Positions 43,988 through 52,288 of a DNA stretch of 64,000 nucleotides are shown here, one piece after another; within the stretch, counting starts at the first letter, position 1, and each line of letters begins with the position of its first letter. The translations under genes were made by a program, and so were the position numbers. The stretch lies in assembly GCA_002295635.1 (NCBI GenBank), contig DBHK01000022.1, positions 1 to 64,000 on the forward strand, in the 5' to 3' direction. Under the pieces are notes generated by a model, which saw only the letters and a list, made by a program, of their open reading frames with translations, did no database searches and was not told the DNA's origin. The DNA is from UBA830 sp002295635. Lineage in GTDB: Bacteria > Pseudomonadota > Alphaproteobacteria > MPNO01 > UBA830.

Positions 43988-46135
43988 ATGTTCACTGTAA
44001 ATCGGAAAGAAATCGAATGGGGCGGTCGACCGCTTGTGATCGAAACTGGGAAAATTGCCCGTCAGGCTGATGGCGCGGTCATGGTAACCTATGGCGAAAC
44101 TAAGGTGTTATGCACCGCAGTGGCACAGAAAATGCCCAAGCCGGGAATCGATTTTTTCCCCCTGACGATCAACTATCAAGAAAAAACATTTGCTGCCGGT
44201 AAAATTCCCGGCGGTTTCTTTAAACGCGAGGGGCGCCCATCGGAAAAGGAGACGTTGACATCGCGTCTGATCGACCGGCCACTTCGGCCCCTATTTGCGG
44301 AAGGTTTTCGAAATGAAACTCAGGTTATATGCACGGTTGTCGCACATGATCTGGAAAATGATCCTGACATTGCCGCGTTAGTCGGTTCGTCCGCCGCGCT
44401 AACGATTTCGGGTATTCCCTTTATGGGACCGATCGGCGCCGCGCGAGTTGCTTATATAGATGGCGATTACGTGCTGAACCCTATGCAGGAGCAGATGGAA
44501 AACACCGACCTAGACATGGTAGTGGCCGGAACTACGAATGCGGTCAACATGGTCGAGTCTGAAGCCAACGAGCTTTCTGAGGACGTAATGCTGGGTGCGG
44601 TAATGTTTGCACACAAGTCGTTCCAACCGGTGATAGATATGATAGTCAGCTTGGCCGAGGAATGCGCCAAGGAACCGTGGGACCTACCGGAACCAGCCGC
44701 GGATCAAGAAGATCTATTAGCTCGCGTAGCTGCCGCTGCGGAATCTGGTCTGCGAGAAGCTTATACCGAAACGGTTAAGCAAGTACGCGTTGAAAGAATA
44801 GGAGCGGCAAAGGAAGTGGCCATGGAATCCTTCGCCGATGAGGATGAAGCTATTCAGGACCGCGCCAAAGGAATGTTGAAAACGGTGGAAAAAAATATCG
44901 TCCGCAATGCCATTCTTGATACCAAGAAGCGAATAGACGGTCGTGACCTCGAAACTGTGCGTCCGATTGAGGCTGAAGTTGGTATTCTGCCTCGTGCGCA
45001 TGGGTCGGCGCTATTTACCCGTGGGGAAACTCAGGGCCTCATAACCGCGACGCTTGGCACCGGCCAAGATGAACAGATCATCGATGCACTCGAAGGTGAG
45101 TATCGAGAACACTTTCTTCTCCACTACAACTTCCCTCCCTATTCGGTCGGTGAAGCTAGCTTCCTTCGCTCCCCTGGTCGTCGTGAAATCGGTCATGGCA
45201 AGCTCGCTTGGCGGGCGATCCGTGCGCTACTCCCGAGCAAGGAAGATTTCCCTTATACTATGCGTGTAGTGTCGGAAATTACTGAATCCAACGGTTCATC
45301 TTCGATGGCGACGGTCTGTGGTACCTCGCTGTCGCTTATGGATGCAGGTGTTCCGCTGCGCCGCCCCTGCGCAGGTATTGCCATGGGGCTGATCAAAGAA
45401 GAAGAAAGATTCGCTGTTTTGTCGGATATTCTTGGTGATGAGGATCACCTCGGCGACATGGACTTTAAGGTGGCTGGCACCGAAGAAGGGATTACCGCCC
45501 TACAGATGGATATCAAGATCACCGGTATAACCGAGGAGATCATGCAGGTTGCGCTGGACCAGGCGAAAGGTGGTCGTCTCCACATTCTTGGCGAAATGTC
45601 CAAGGCACTCACCAGCGGACGTGAAGAGGTGAGCGATTTTGCCCCAAGGATAACGACCTTCTCTATCCCGAAAGAAAAGATACGAGAAGTTATCGGTACC
45701 GGAGGTAAGGTTATCCGGGAAATCTGCGAAGAAACCGGGGCCAAGGTCGATATAGAAGACGATGGTACGATCAAGGTTTCGTCGGTGGATAATGCGGCCA
45801 GTGAAGCCGCCGTCAATTGGATCAAAGGGATTGTTGCGGAGCCGGAAATTGGCCACATATATGTGGGGAAGGTGGTTAAAGTTGTCGACTTCGGCGCATT
45901 CGTTAACTTTATGGGTTCACGCGACGGTTTGGTTCACATCTCCGAACTGGAGAATCGCCGGGTCGGCAAGGTGACTGATGTAGTTAATGAGGGTGATGAA
46001 GTTAAGGTTAAGGTTCTGGCCGTAGATGATCGCGGTAAAGTTCGGCTATCGATGAAAGTTGTCGATCAGGAAACTGGAGAAGATATCTCCGGTAAAGATA
46101 AAGATGAGATAAAAGCCGAAGAAGCTGAAAGCTGA
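43988..46135 (+). CDS. pnp: polyribonucleotide nucleotidyltransferase (PNPase)
   Basis: 715 residues from the ATG at 43988, chosen over an ATG nine bases upstream because AGGAAGG then sits at correct spacing and the product opens MFTVNRKEIEW as in relatives. Two RNase PH domains, with FFKREGRPSEKETLTSRLID in the first and SNGSSSMATVCG in the second, are followed by a KH domain (GTGGKVIREICEETGAKVDI) and an S1 domain. It degrades RNA phosphorolytically from the 3' end and is a degradosome partner. Confidence 0.97.
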   Translation: MFTVNRKEIEWGGRPLVIETGKIARQADGAVMVTYGETKVLCTAVAQKMPKPGIDFFPLTINYQEKTFAAGKIPGGFFKREGRPSEKETLTSRLIDRPLRPLFAEGFRNETQVICTVVAHDLENDPDIAALVGSSAALTISGIPFMGPIGAARVAYIDGDYVLNPMQEQMENTDLDMVVAGTTNAVNMVESEANELSEDVMLGAVMFAHKSFQPVIDMIVSLAEECAKEPWDLPEPAADQEDLLARVAAAAESGLREAYTETVKQVRVERIGAAKEVAMESFADEDEAIQDRAKGMLKTVEKNIVRNAILDTKKRIDGRDLETVRPIEAEVGILPRAHGSALFTRGETQGLITATLGTGQDEQIIDALEGEYREHFLLHYNFPPYSVGEASFLRSPGRREIGHGKLAWRAIRALLPSKEDFPYTMRVVSEITESNGSSSMATVCGTSLSLMDAGVPLRRPCAGIAMGLIKEEERFAVLSDILGDEDHLGDMDFKVAGTEEGITALQMDIKITGITEEIMQVALDQAKGGRLHILGEMSKALTSGREEVSDFAPRITTFSIPKEKIREVIGTGGKVIREICEETGAKVDIEDDGTIKVSSVDNAASEAAVNWIKGIVAEPEIGHIYVGKVVKVVDFGAFVNFMGSRDGLVHISELENRRVGKVTDVVNEGDEVKVKVLAVDDRGKVRLSMKVVDQETGEDISGKDKDEIKAEEAES

Positions 46136-46148
46136 CCTATCCTAATTC

Positions 46149-46185
46149 GATCAGTCTCCACTAATTTACATATTGGGGACTGGTC
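46149..46185 (+). terminator. long stem-loop after pnp
   Basis: Bases 46149-46159 pair with 46175-46185 over 11 positions (two G-T pairs) around a 15-base AT-rich loop, beginning 13 bases after the pnp stop. There is no T-run, so it may protect or define the 3' end rather than terminate directly. Confidence 0.45.
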
Positions 46186-46244
46186 GTTCTCGAAACGCTT
46201 CATATACTAATGTCTATATAGAATAGCTTTTCGGGAGAAACGCC

Positions 46245-47642
46245 CTGAAACCCCTGCGGCCCATTGTCATTTCCGGCAAGGAGGTAGCCCCCTTGGTTGA
46301 GGGGGGCAAAGGGATTGCTGTATCCAACGGTGAAAGCTCTGGTGCCTGGGCCGCGGCTGGCGGGGTTGGTACATTTTCCGGTGTCAATGCTGATTCTTAT
46401 GACAAAAATGGCAATCTAATTCCGGTCACATACCAAGGCCGCACGCGGCGAGACCGGCACGAAGAACTCATTGCCTACGCAATTCAAGGTGGCATTGCCC
46501 AAGCACGCATCGCCCATGATATGGCTGGTGAGGAAGGGCGCATACACATGAACGTGCTTTGGGAAATGGGTGGAGCGGAGAGGGTACTGGACGGAGTATT
46601 GACGGGCGCTCGGGGCCTAATCCATGGGGTTACCTGCGGGGCCGGTATGCCTTACAAGATCGCACAAATTTCAGCCAGCTATGGGGTTTTTTACTACCCG
46701 ATTATTTCCTCGGCCCGCGCATTCCGGGCTCTCTGGAAAAGATCTTATCATAAGTTTCCCGAATGGCTTGGCGGCGTGGTCTATGAGGACCCTTGGCGTG
46801 CTGGCGGCCACAACGGTCTATCAAATAGTGAAGATCCAGAAACCCCTGAAGGTCCTCGCCCGCGCGTGGCAGAATTGCGTAAGGTTATGAACCAACTTGG
46901 TCTCCAACAGGTACCCATCCTAATGGCTGGTGGGGTCTGGTATCTCCGAGACTGGGAAGACTGGATAGAGGATCCAGATATTTCACCCATTGCCTTCCAG
47001 TTTGGTACACGCCCTCTCCTGACCCAAGAAAGCCCAATCTCAGACCAGTGGAAGCGCCGTCTTCTTGACCTAGAGGAAGGTGACGTATTTTTGAATAAAT
47101 ATAGTCCTACTGGTTTCTATTCCTCCGCGGTGCGGAACGATTTTCTAAGAGAGTTAAAGGAGCGCTCCGACCGGCAGATTACCTTTGCTGAGCACCCGAT
47201 CGGGGAACTAAACGAGGAATTCCAGATTGGCCTGCGCGGCCGAAAGATTTTCGTTGCGGCGAGAGACAAGAAACGGGCCAATGATTGGATGTCCGAAGAT
47301 TTCACCGAAGGTATGCGGACCCCCGACTCGACGGTAATCTTCGTGACGTCGGGCATGGCGAAACAAATACATACCGATCAGTCTGACTGCATGGGTTGTC
47401 TGTCGCAGTGTAAGTTTTCAAACTGGGCTCAGAATGAGTCGGGGACGACAGGCCGTCGTCCGGATCCTCGATCCTACTGTATCCAGAAAACGCTGCAGGA
47501 TATTGTACGCGGAGAGAATGTTGACCAGCAGCTGATGTTCGCTGGTCATAACGCCTATAAATTTAGGGCGGACCCGTTTTACTCGAACGGCTACATTCCG
47601 ACGGTTAAGGAACTGATGGACCGCCTGCATACTGGTGATTGA
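46245..47642 (+). CDS. nitronate monooxygenase-like FMN-dependent oxidoreductase
   Basis: 465 residues if translation starts at the CTG at 46245. No ATG, GTG or TTG lies between the upstream in-frame stop (46224-46226) and a TTG at 46293, and the skipped segment (PIVISGKEVAPLVEGGKGIA) reads as conserved family sequence. GGGAG lies seven bases before the CTG. The TIM-barrel flavoprotein has GGIAQARIAHDMAG, ILMAGGVWYLRDWEDW and C-terminal LMFAGHNAYKFRADPFYSNG. A C382-C385-C389 cluster may bind metal. Members oxidise nitronates or act as enoyl reductases; the role here is open. Confidence 0.8.
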   Translation: MKPLRPIVISGKEVAPLVEGGKGIAVSNGESSGAWAAAGGVGTFSGVNADSYDKNGNLIPVTYQGRTRRDRHEELIAYAIQGGIAQARIAHDMAGEEGRIHMNVLWEMGGAERVLDGVLTGARGLIHGVTCGAGMPYKIAQISASYGVFYYPIISSARAFRALWKRSYHKFPEWLGGVVYEDPWRAGGHNGLSNSEDPETPEGPRPRVAELRKVMNQLGLQQVPILMAGGVWYLRDWEDWIEDPDISPIAFQFGTRPLLTQESPISDQWKRRLLDLEEGDVFLNKYSPTGFYSSAVRNDFLRELKERSDRQITFAEHPIGELNEEFQIGLRGRKIFVAARDKKRANDWMSEDFTEGMRTPDSTVIFVTSGMAKQIHTDQSDCMGCLSQCKFSNWAQNESGTTGRRPDPRSYCIQKTLQDIVRGENVDQQLMFAGHNAYKFRADPFYSNGYIPTVKELMDRLHTGD

Positions 47643-47751
47643 ACGGCACAACGCTATCCCGATCCCATAGATATTCTCATGAACTTTCGTCATTGGGGTG
47701 GCGATCTTGGTTTTTACAACTCTGGGGCCGCCGGAACGGCGTGGACCGGCC

Positions 47752-48249
47752 TCACTTAATCGTCTCATCCGAATAGACACCCCAGATATGGGTGCGACGC
47801 ATCCAGCCTCGGCGTTTACCGACTTCCAAGTGGCACCAATGCCCCGAACACTCGAGAATATAGCCGATGACTTTTTCCATGACCCGCGCGGTCAGCAACG
47901 AATTAGCATCAGGGTCTAGACGGAGAGGCTGGAGTCCGCCTGTAACGACGACAGTTCGCTTACCTGACAGCATAGAGCGGTGCACCCAACCCTCTGTACC
48001 CTGCCAGTCGCGTACCTTTCGCCAATTTTCGAACTCAGCAGTAATTTCGACCGGCATACCACGGCAAATAAATATCCAATCGACTGGATACCGGATACCA
48101 GGTCCAGTCCGAAGGTACACTTCATTAGCGCGTAACGACGCATAGCGTGGCAGGGGAAAGCCCGTTTCGGAAACGGCGGCAAAGGGCACCAACAAAAGGA
48201 TCAGACCGCAAAGAATAGTAGATATCAATCGCTTCACAATATACAACAT
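47752..48249 (-). CDS. secreted bacterial SH3-domain protein
   Basis: 165 residues. A signal peptide (about 1-26, ending AAVSETGFP) precedes two SH3b-like repeats: YLRTGPGIRYPVDWIFICRG with VRDWQGTEGWVHRSMLSGKR, then LLTARVMEKVIGYILECSG with CHLEVGKRRGWMRRTHIWGV. Such proteins bind peptidoglycan or act as periplasmic adaptors. It is divergent from the hydroxyacid dehydrogenase gene across about 90 bases. The family is confident, the role unknown. Confidence 0.85.
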   Translation of the reverse strand: MLYIVKRLISTILCGLILLLVPFAAVSETGFPLPRYASLRANEVYLRTGPGIRYPVDWIFICRGMPVEITAEFENWRKVRDWQGTEGWVHRSMLSGKRTVVVTGGLQPLRLDPDANSLLTARVMEKVIGYILECSGHWCHLEVGKRRGWMRRTHIWGVYSDETIK

Positions 48250-48340
48250 GAACGAATTATAAACTGCAACGGCCCTTCCTTCTATCGGGAAACATACCTA
48301 GACAACTGTTGTCCTCCCTGATACTCCAAAGGCGATCTTG

Positions 48341-49339
48341 ATGGAGCGCGGCCGAAATATGGCCAAAGGTAAAACAGTTGTCGTTGTTACGCGGCGCCTT
48401 CCGCGCGACGTAGAAACACGTATGAAAGAGCTTTTTGAACCAAGATTCACCGTTTCGGATTTGCCAATGTCATCGAATCAGATTATCGAGGCATGTAACG
48501 GGGCTGGAGTTCTTGTCCCGACGGTCACCGATCGGATAGACGCGGATCTTATCGGTCGACTGCCCGACTCGATCCAACTCATCGCCAATTTTGGGGCGGG
48601 TGTAAACCATATCAATATCGAATCGGCAGCCGCGAGAAAAATAGTTGTTACCAACACGCCGGGCGTACTAACCGACGATACCGCGGACATGACGGCCTGT
48701 TTATTATTGGCTGCGCCAAGACGGCTGGTAGAGGGAGAGCGTTTGATTCGATCCGGCAAATGGAAAGGCTGGGCGCCTACGTTTATGATTGGCAACCGTA
48801 TATCCGGTAAACGGATCGGCATCATCGGTATGGGCCGGATTGGCCAAGCGCTCGCTATACGCGTTAAGGGATTTGGTATGGCTGTACACTATCACAATCG
48901 TCGCCGTTTGCATGAAGACCGTGAGCGTGAGCTCGAAGCGACATACTGGGACGATCTCAATCAAATGCTTCCACACATGGATTTCATCTCAATAAATTGT
49001 CCTCATACTAAGGAAACCCACCACCTGCTAGACGCGGAGCGCTTGGCCTTACTCAAACCACATACGTTTTTAGTCAACACGGCTCGTGGTGAAATCATCG
49101 ACGAGAAAGCCCTCGCACGCCTGATTGCAGAAGGAAAAATTGCCGGCGCGGGGTTAGATGTTTATGAACGAGAGCCCAAGATCGAACCTGCTCTTTTAGC
49201 GCTCGAAAATGTCGTACTTGCTCCGCATCTTGGCTCCGCGACACTGGAAGGACGGATCGCGATGGGTGAAAAGGTAATCGTAAATATCAAAAGCTTCTTA
49301 GATAATCACCGACCGCCGGATCGGGTCTACGAAGTTTAG
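48341..49339 (+). CDS. D-2-hydroxyacid dehydrogenase (glyoxylate/hydroxypyruvate reductase-like)
   Basis: 332 residues from the ATG at 48341 (AAGG upstream); an ATG at 48359 is also possible. The NAD(P) fold has GIIGMGRIGQALAIRVKGFG, and the catalytic domain shows LVNTARGEIIDEKAL (active arginine), DVYEREP (glutamate) and APHLGSAT (histidine). An NRR after the second strand, in place of an acidic residue, suggests NADPH preference. Glyoxylate or hydroxypyruvate reduction is the common activity. It is convergent with the dsrE-like gene, 21 bases apart. Confidence 0.9.
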   Translation: MERGRNMAKGKTVVVVTRRLPRDVETRMKELFEPRFTVSDLPMSSNQIIEACNGAGVLVPTVTDRIDADLIGRLPDSIQLIANFGAGVNHINIESAAARKIVVTNTPGVLTDDTADMTACLLLAAPRRLVEGERLIRSGKWKGWAPTFMIGNRISGKRIGIIGMGRIGQALAIRVKGFGMAVHYHNRRRLHEDRERELEATYWDDLNQMLPHMDFISINCPHTKETHHLLDAERLALLKPHTFLVNTARGEIIDEKALARLIAEGKIAGAGLDVYEREPKIEPALLALENVVLAPHLGSATLEGRIAMGEKVIVNIKSFLDNHRPPDRVYEV

Positions 49340-49360
49340 AGTCACCTCTGCCTTGGCGGA

Positions 49361-49747
49361 TCAGATATAGAGCATGGCCCCATTCTTTGACGCGTCCGCA
49401 AGAAAACTGACGGCGCTTCCTTCAGTGATGGTGATATCATTTCTTAATTGTTCGCGCTTAATCGACATTGCGCGCATACCCATCTCGCAGACCATAAACT
49501 GGGCTTTCATTTCGGCGCACACAGCAACAAGTCCTTCGAAAGTTGCAAGATTCATCTCTGCAAGTATTTTTTCTCGCGGCACGTCGGCAAATCGAGGAAC
49601 CAATGCCCGTGTACCTTCCATAGCGAAAAATAGGGTGACGGGCTTACCTACGGCCAGCGCAGCGCTTGCTAGGACAAGACCGTAATGAACCCGGTCGAAA
49701 TCATTCGATTGGATAATCAGCGAAAGTTTGTCGGGAGAAGTGATCAT
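49361..49747 (-). CDS. DsrE/DsrF-like family protein
   Basis: 128 residues starting at the ATG that overlaps the moeB stop. It has the DsrE fold: KLSLIIQSNDFDRVHYGLVL, then AVGKPVTLFFAMEG and QFMVCEMGMRAMSI, where the cysteine occupies the position used for persulfide transfer in active members. It may pass sulfur or be a small redox adaptor. As last gene of the ubiE-ubiB-coaBC-dut-moeB operon, its tight link to the E1-like enzyme suggests a shared sulfur-relay task. Confidence 0.82.
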   Translation of the reverse strand: MITSPDKLSLIIQSNDFDRVHYGLVLASAALAVGKPVTLFFAMEGTRALVPRFADVPREKILAEMNLATFEGLVAVCAEMKAQFMVCEMGMRAMSIKREQLRNDITITEGSAVSFLADASKNGAMLYI

Positions 49748-50538
49748 GCCGCATAGGCAGATAGATCGGTGATTGAGGGCGTATCTCCGCAGAGTGGGCA
49801 CAACGGGTTCCGCGGAAGCTTCATTCTCTGGAAGTTTATGGCAAGTGCGTCGTAAATCAGAAGCGATCCGGCGAGGCTATCCCCTATCCCAATGATTTCT
49901 TTCAGCACCTCCACCGCCTGCAGAGAACCCACTGTGCCGGCAAGCGCTCCCAAGACTCCGCCCTCGGCGCACCTTGTTGTTAGCTCGGGCGCTGGCGCTT
50001 CCCGATACAGACAGCGATAGCATGGCTCACCATGGCCGAGACCAGAGCGAAATGTCGCGATCTGACCTTCAAATCCCAGTATCGCGCCGGAAACTAGTGT
50101 TTTCCCCGCTAGATGACATGCATCGTTCACCAGAAAGCGGGTATCAAAATTATCGCTTCCATCCGCGACGATGTCGTATGGTCCCATCAATTCATCCACA
50201 TTATCTACTGTTAATCTCGTGTGATGCGCCACGAAGGATATATCCGGGTTGATCGCTGCCACCGTTTTTCCGGCGCTGTCGACCTTAGACCCACCGATTC
50301 GGTCCGTAGCATGTATCACTTGGCGCTGCAGGTTAGATAGATCGACCGTGTCATCGTCCACTACCCCCACAGACCCTACGCCGGCTGCGGCGAGATACAT
50401 CAAGAGCGGCGCGCCTAGCCCGCCCGCGCCGATAACCAGGACTTGCGATTCAAGTAGCCTGCTCTGACCTGTGCCGCCGACCTCAGGGAGCACGATATGT
50501 CGAGCATATCGTCGAATCTGGTCTTCCGAGAAATCCAT
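49744..50538 (-). CDS. moeB: HesA/MoeB/ThiF family adenylyltransferase
   Basis: 264-residue E1-like enzyme. ATP site VIGAGGLGAPLLMYLAAAG, the DLSNLQRQ motif and the aspartate in VADGSDNFDTRFLVND are present. Zinc is held by two Cys pairs (CYRC and CPLC). The TTRCAEGGVLG segment carries the cysteine of the catalytic loop. It adenylates the C-terminus of a ubiquitin-like sulfur carrier, MoaD or ThiS. No moaD or thiS lies in this window, so MoeB versus ThiF is unresolved. It has no rhodanese domain. Confidence 0.88.
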   Translation of the reverse strand: MDFSEDQIRRYARHIVLPEVGGTGQSRLLESQVLVIGAGGLGAPLLMYLAAAGVGSVGVVDDDTVDLSNLQRQVIHATDRIGGSKVDSAGKTVAAINPDISFVAHHTRLTVDNVDELMGPYDIVADGSDNFDTRFLVNDACHLAGKTLVSGAILGFEGQIATFRSGLGHGEPCYRCLYREAPAPELTTRCAEGGVLGALAGTVGSLQAVEVLKEIIGIGDSLAGSLLIYDALAINFQRMKLPRNPLCPLCGDTPSITDLSAYAA

Positions 50539-50551
50539 CAGTGGGGCCTAA

Positions 50552-51001
50552 TCAGATGCCGGTCGAGCCAAATCCGCCGCCTCCCCGGGCCGTATCCGGC
50601 AGGGTATCGACCTCCGCGAACTGGCCTTGGGTGACTGGGGCGATCAGTATCTGTGCAATACGCATACCGCGTTGGATAATAAACTCTTCATCGCCTAGAT
50701 TGATCAGGATAACCTTCACCTCGCCGCGATAATCGGCGTCCACGGTGCCGGGTGTATTCAGAACGGTGATGCCGTTTTTGGCGGCCAAGCCAGATCTCGG
50801 TCGAATTTGAGCTTCGTATCCGGAGGGCAGCGCCAACGCTAAACCAGTAGGGATCATGGCGCGCTTGCCTGGCGCTAACGAGACGGGTAAATCGACTGCG
50901 GCTGGGACATCCATTCCTGCCGATTGTGCGGTCTCGTACATGGGTAAGGGGAGGTCAGCATTGTGAGGGAGGCGGGTGACGGCAATTTCGACTGTATTCA
51001 T
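50552..51001 (-). CDS. dut: deoxyuridine 5'-triphosphate nucleotidohydrolase
   Basis: 149-residue trimeric dUTPase that hydrolyses dUTP to dUMP, keeping uracil out of DNA. All five motifs are present, including RPRSGLAAKNGI, NTPGTVDADYRGEV (catalytic aspartate) and the C-terminal GRGGGGFGSTG-type arm (here RGGGGFGSTG). The start overlaps the coaBC stop as TAATG. The pairing coaBC-dut is widespread. Confidence 0.96.
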   Translation of the reverse strand: MNTVEIAVTRLPHNADLPLPMYETAQSAGMDVPAAVDLPVSLAPGKRAMIPTGLALALPSGYEAQIRPRSGLAAKNGITVLNTPGTVDADYRGEVKVILINLGDEEFIIQRGMRIAQILIAPVTQGQFAEVDTLPDTARGGGGFGSTGI

Positions 51002-52218
51002 TACGAGGCCCCAGGCATAGTTTTAAAATGCTGGACGATGCGATCCGCAAGGCGGTTGGCTACGTCGGTTTTGGCAAGTGGCGGCCAGTTTTCAACACCT
51101 TCTGTGGTGACGAGATGAACTGTATTTACGTCGCCACCAAAGGTACCAGTGCCGAGGGACACGTCATTCGCGACGATCCAATCACATCCTTTACTGGTGC
51201 GCTTAGCCAAGGCATTGGCCACAATATTATCCGTTTCGGCAGCAAATCCAATAACTAGTTCTGGGCGTTTGTTTTTTGAGTTTGAAATTGCGCGAAGAAC
51301 GTCCGGATTCTCAACCATATCAAGGCTTGGAGGCAAGCCGTCCTTGAGTTTCTTGAACTTCCGGATGCCTTTCTGCGCTGGACGCCAGTCCGCGACGGCG
51401 GCAGCGCAGACCGCAATATCAGCCGGCAGAGCCGAAATTGTGGCATCGTACATATCCTGCGCCGACTCGACGTGGACAATTTCCACACCCTTGGGGTCCG
51501 GTTCGTGGGTCGGTCCGGTTACAAGCGTGGCGCGAGCGCCCAGGCTGGCAAGCCTGGTGGCAATTGCATTTCCCTGTTTTCCGGAAGATCGATTGGCGAT
51601 ATAGCGCACGGGATCTATTGCTTCGTATGTTGGCCCACTAGTTACGATCGCGTGTCGCCCCGCGAGCGGAGCTGAAACGCTAAAATAGCTTTCGATTGTG
51701 GTCACGATATCCAGCGGCTCCAACATACGACCCTCTCCGTACTCACCGCAGGCCATTTGACCTTTAGTCGGACCCGCGAAAAGTATACCGCGGGATTTTA
51801 GCGTCGATACATTATCCTTAGTTGCCGGATGCTCCCACATCCGTACGTTCATCGCCGGCGCGACCAGTACGTCCTTGTCTGTAGCAATCAGTAATGTCGT
51901 TGCAAGGTCGTCTCCGATACCCTGTGCCATTTTTGCTAAAACATTGGTAGTTGCGGGCGCGACGACCACCAGGTCGGCATCTCGCGAAAGCTGAATATGG
52001 CCCATCTCCGCTTCGTCTGTTAGGGAGAAAAGATCTCGATAGACTTTGTCTTCGCTAAGTGCAGAAATCGACAACGGGGTAACGAATTGGGTTGCGGATT
52101 CAGTAACAACGCATCGTACCGACGATCCATGTTCCCGAAGGCGGCGAATTAGATCGAGACTCTTATAAGCCGCGATCCCGCCAGAGATGATTAAAAGTAT
52201 GCGTTTGCCGTGGAGCAT
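51001..52218 (-). CDS. coaBC: bifunctional phosphopantothenoylcysteine decarboxylase/synthetase
   Basis: 405 residues. The N-terminal CoaC flavoprotein domain has GGIAAYKSLDLIRRL, APAMNVRMWEHPAT and the flexible-lid GQMACGEYGEGRM with the catalytic cysteine. The C-terminal CoaB domain has TSGPTYEAIDPVRYIANRSS and FAAETDN. Together they convert phosphopantothenate and cysteine to phosphopantetheine in CoA synthesis. GGAGGTG precedes the ATG; ubiB lies 70 bases upstream. Confidence 0.97.
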   Translation of the reverse strand: MLHGKRILLIISGGIAAYKSLDLIRRLREHGSSVRCVVTESATQFVTPLSISALSEDKVYRDLFSLTDEAEMGHIQLSRDADLVVVAPATTNVLAKMAQGIGDDLATTLLIATDKDVLVAPAMNVRMWEHPATKDNVSTLKSRGILFAGPTKGQMACGEYGEGRMLEPLDIVTTIESYFSVSAPLAGRHAIVTSGPTYEAIDPVRYIANRSSGKQGNAIATRLASLGARATLVTGPTHEPDPKGVEIVHVESAQDMYDATISALPADIAVCAAAVADWRPAQKGIRKFKKLKDGLPPSLDMVENPDVLRAISNSKNKRPELVIGFAAETDNIVANALAKRTSKGCDWIVANDVSLGTGTFGGDVNTVHLVTTEGVENWPPLAKTDVANRLADRIVQHFKTMPGAS

Positions 52219-52288
52219 TTAGCACCTCCACCATAGCCGGAAAGGCGGTAACCTAGTGATTTAGAAGCATTTCGGCAACCAAATGTCG

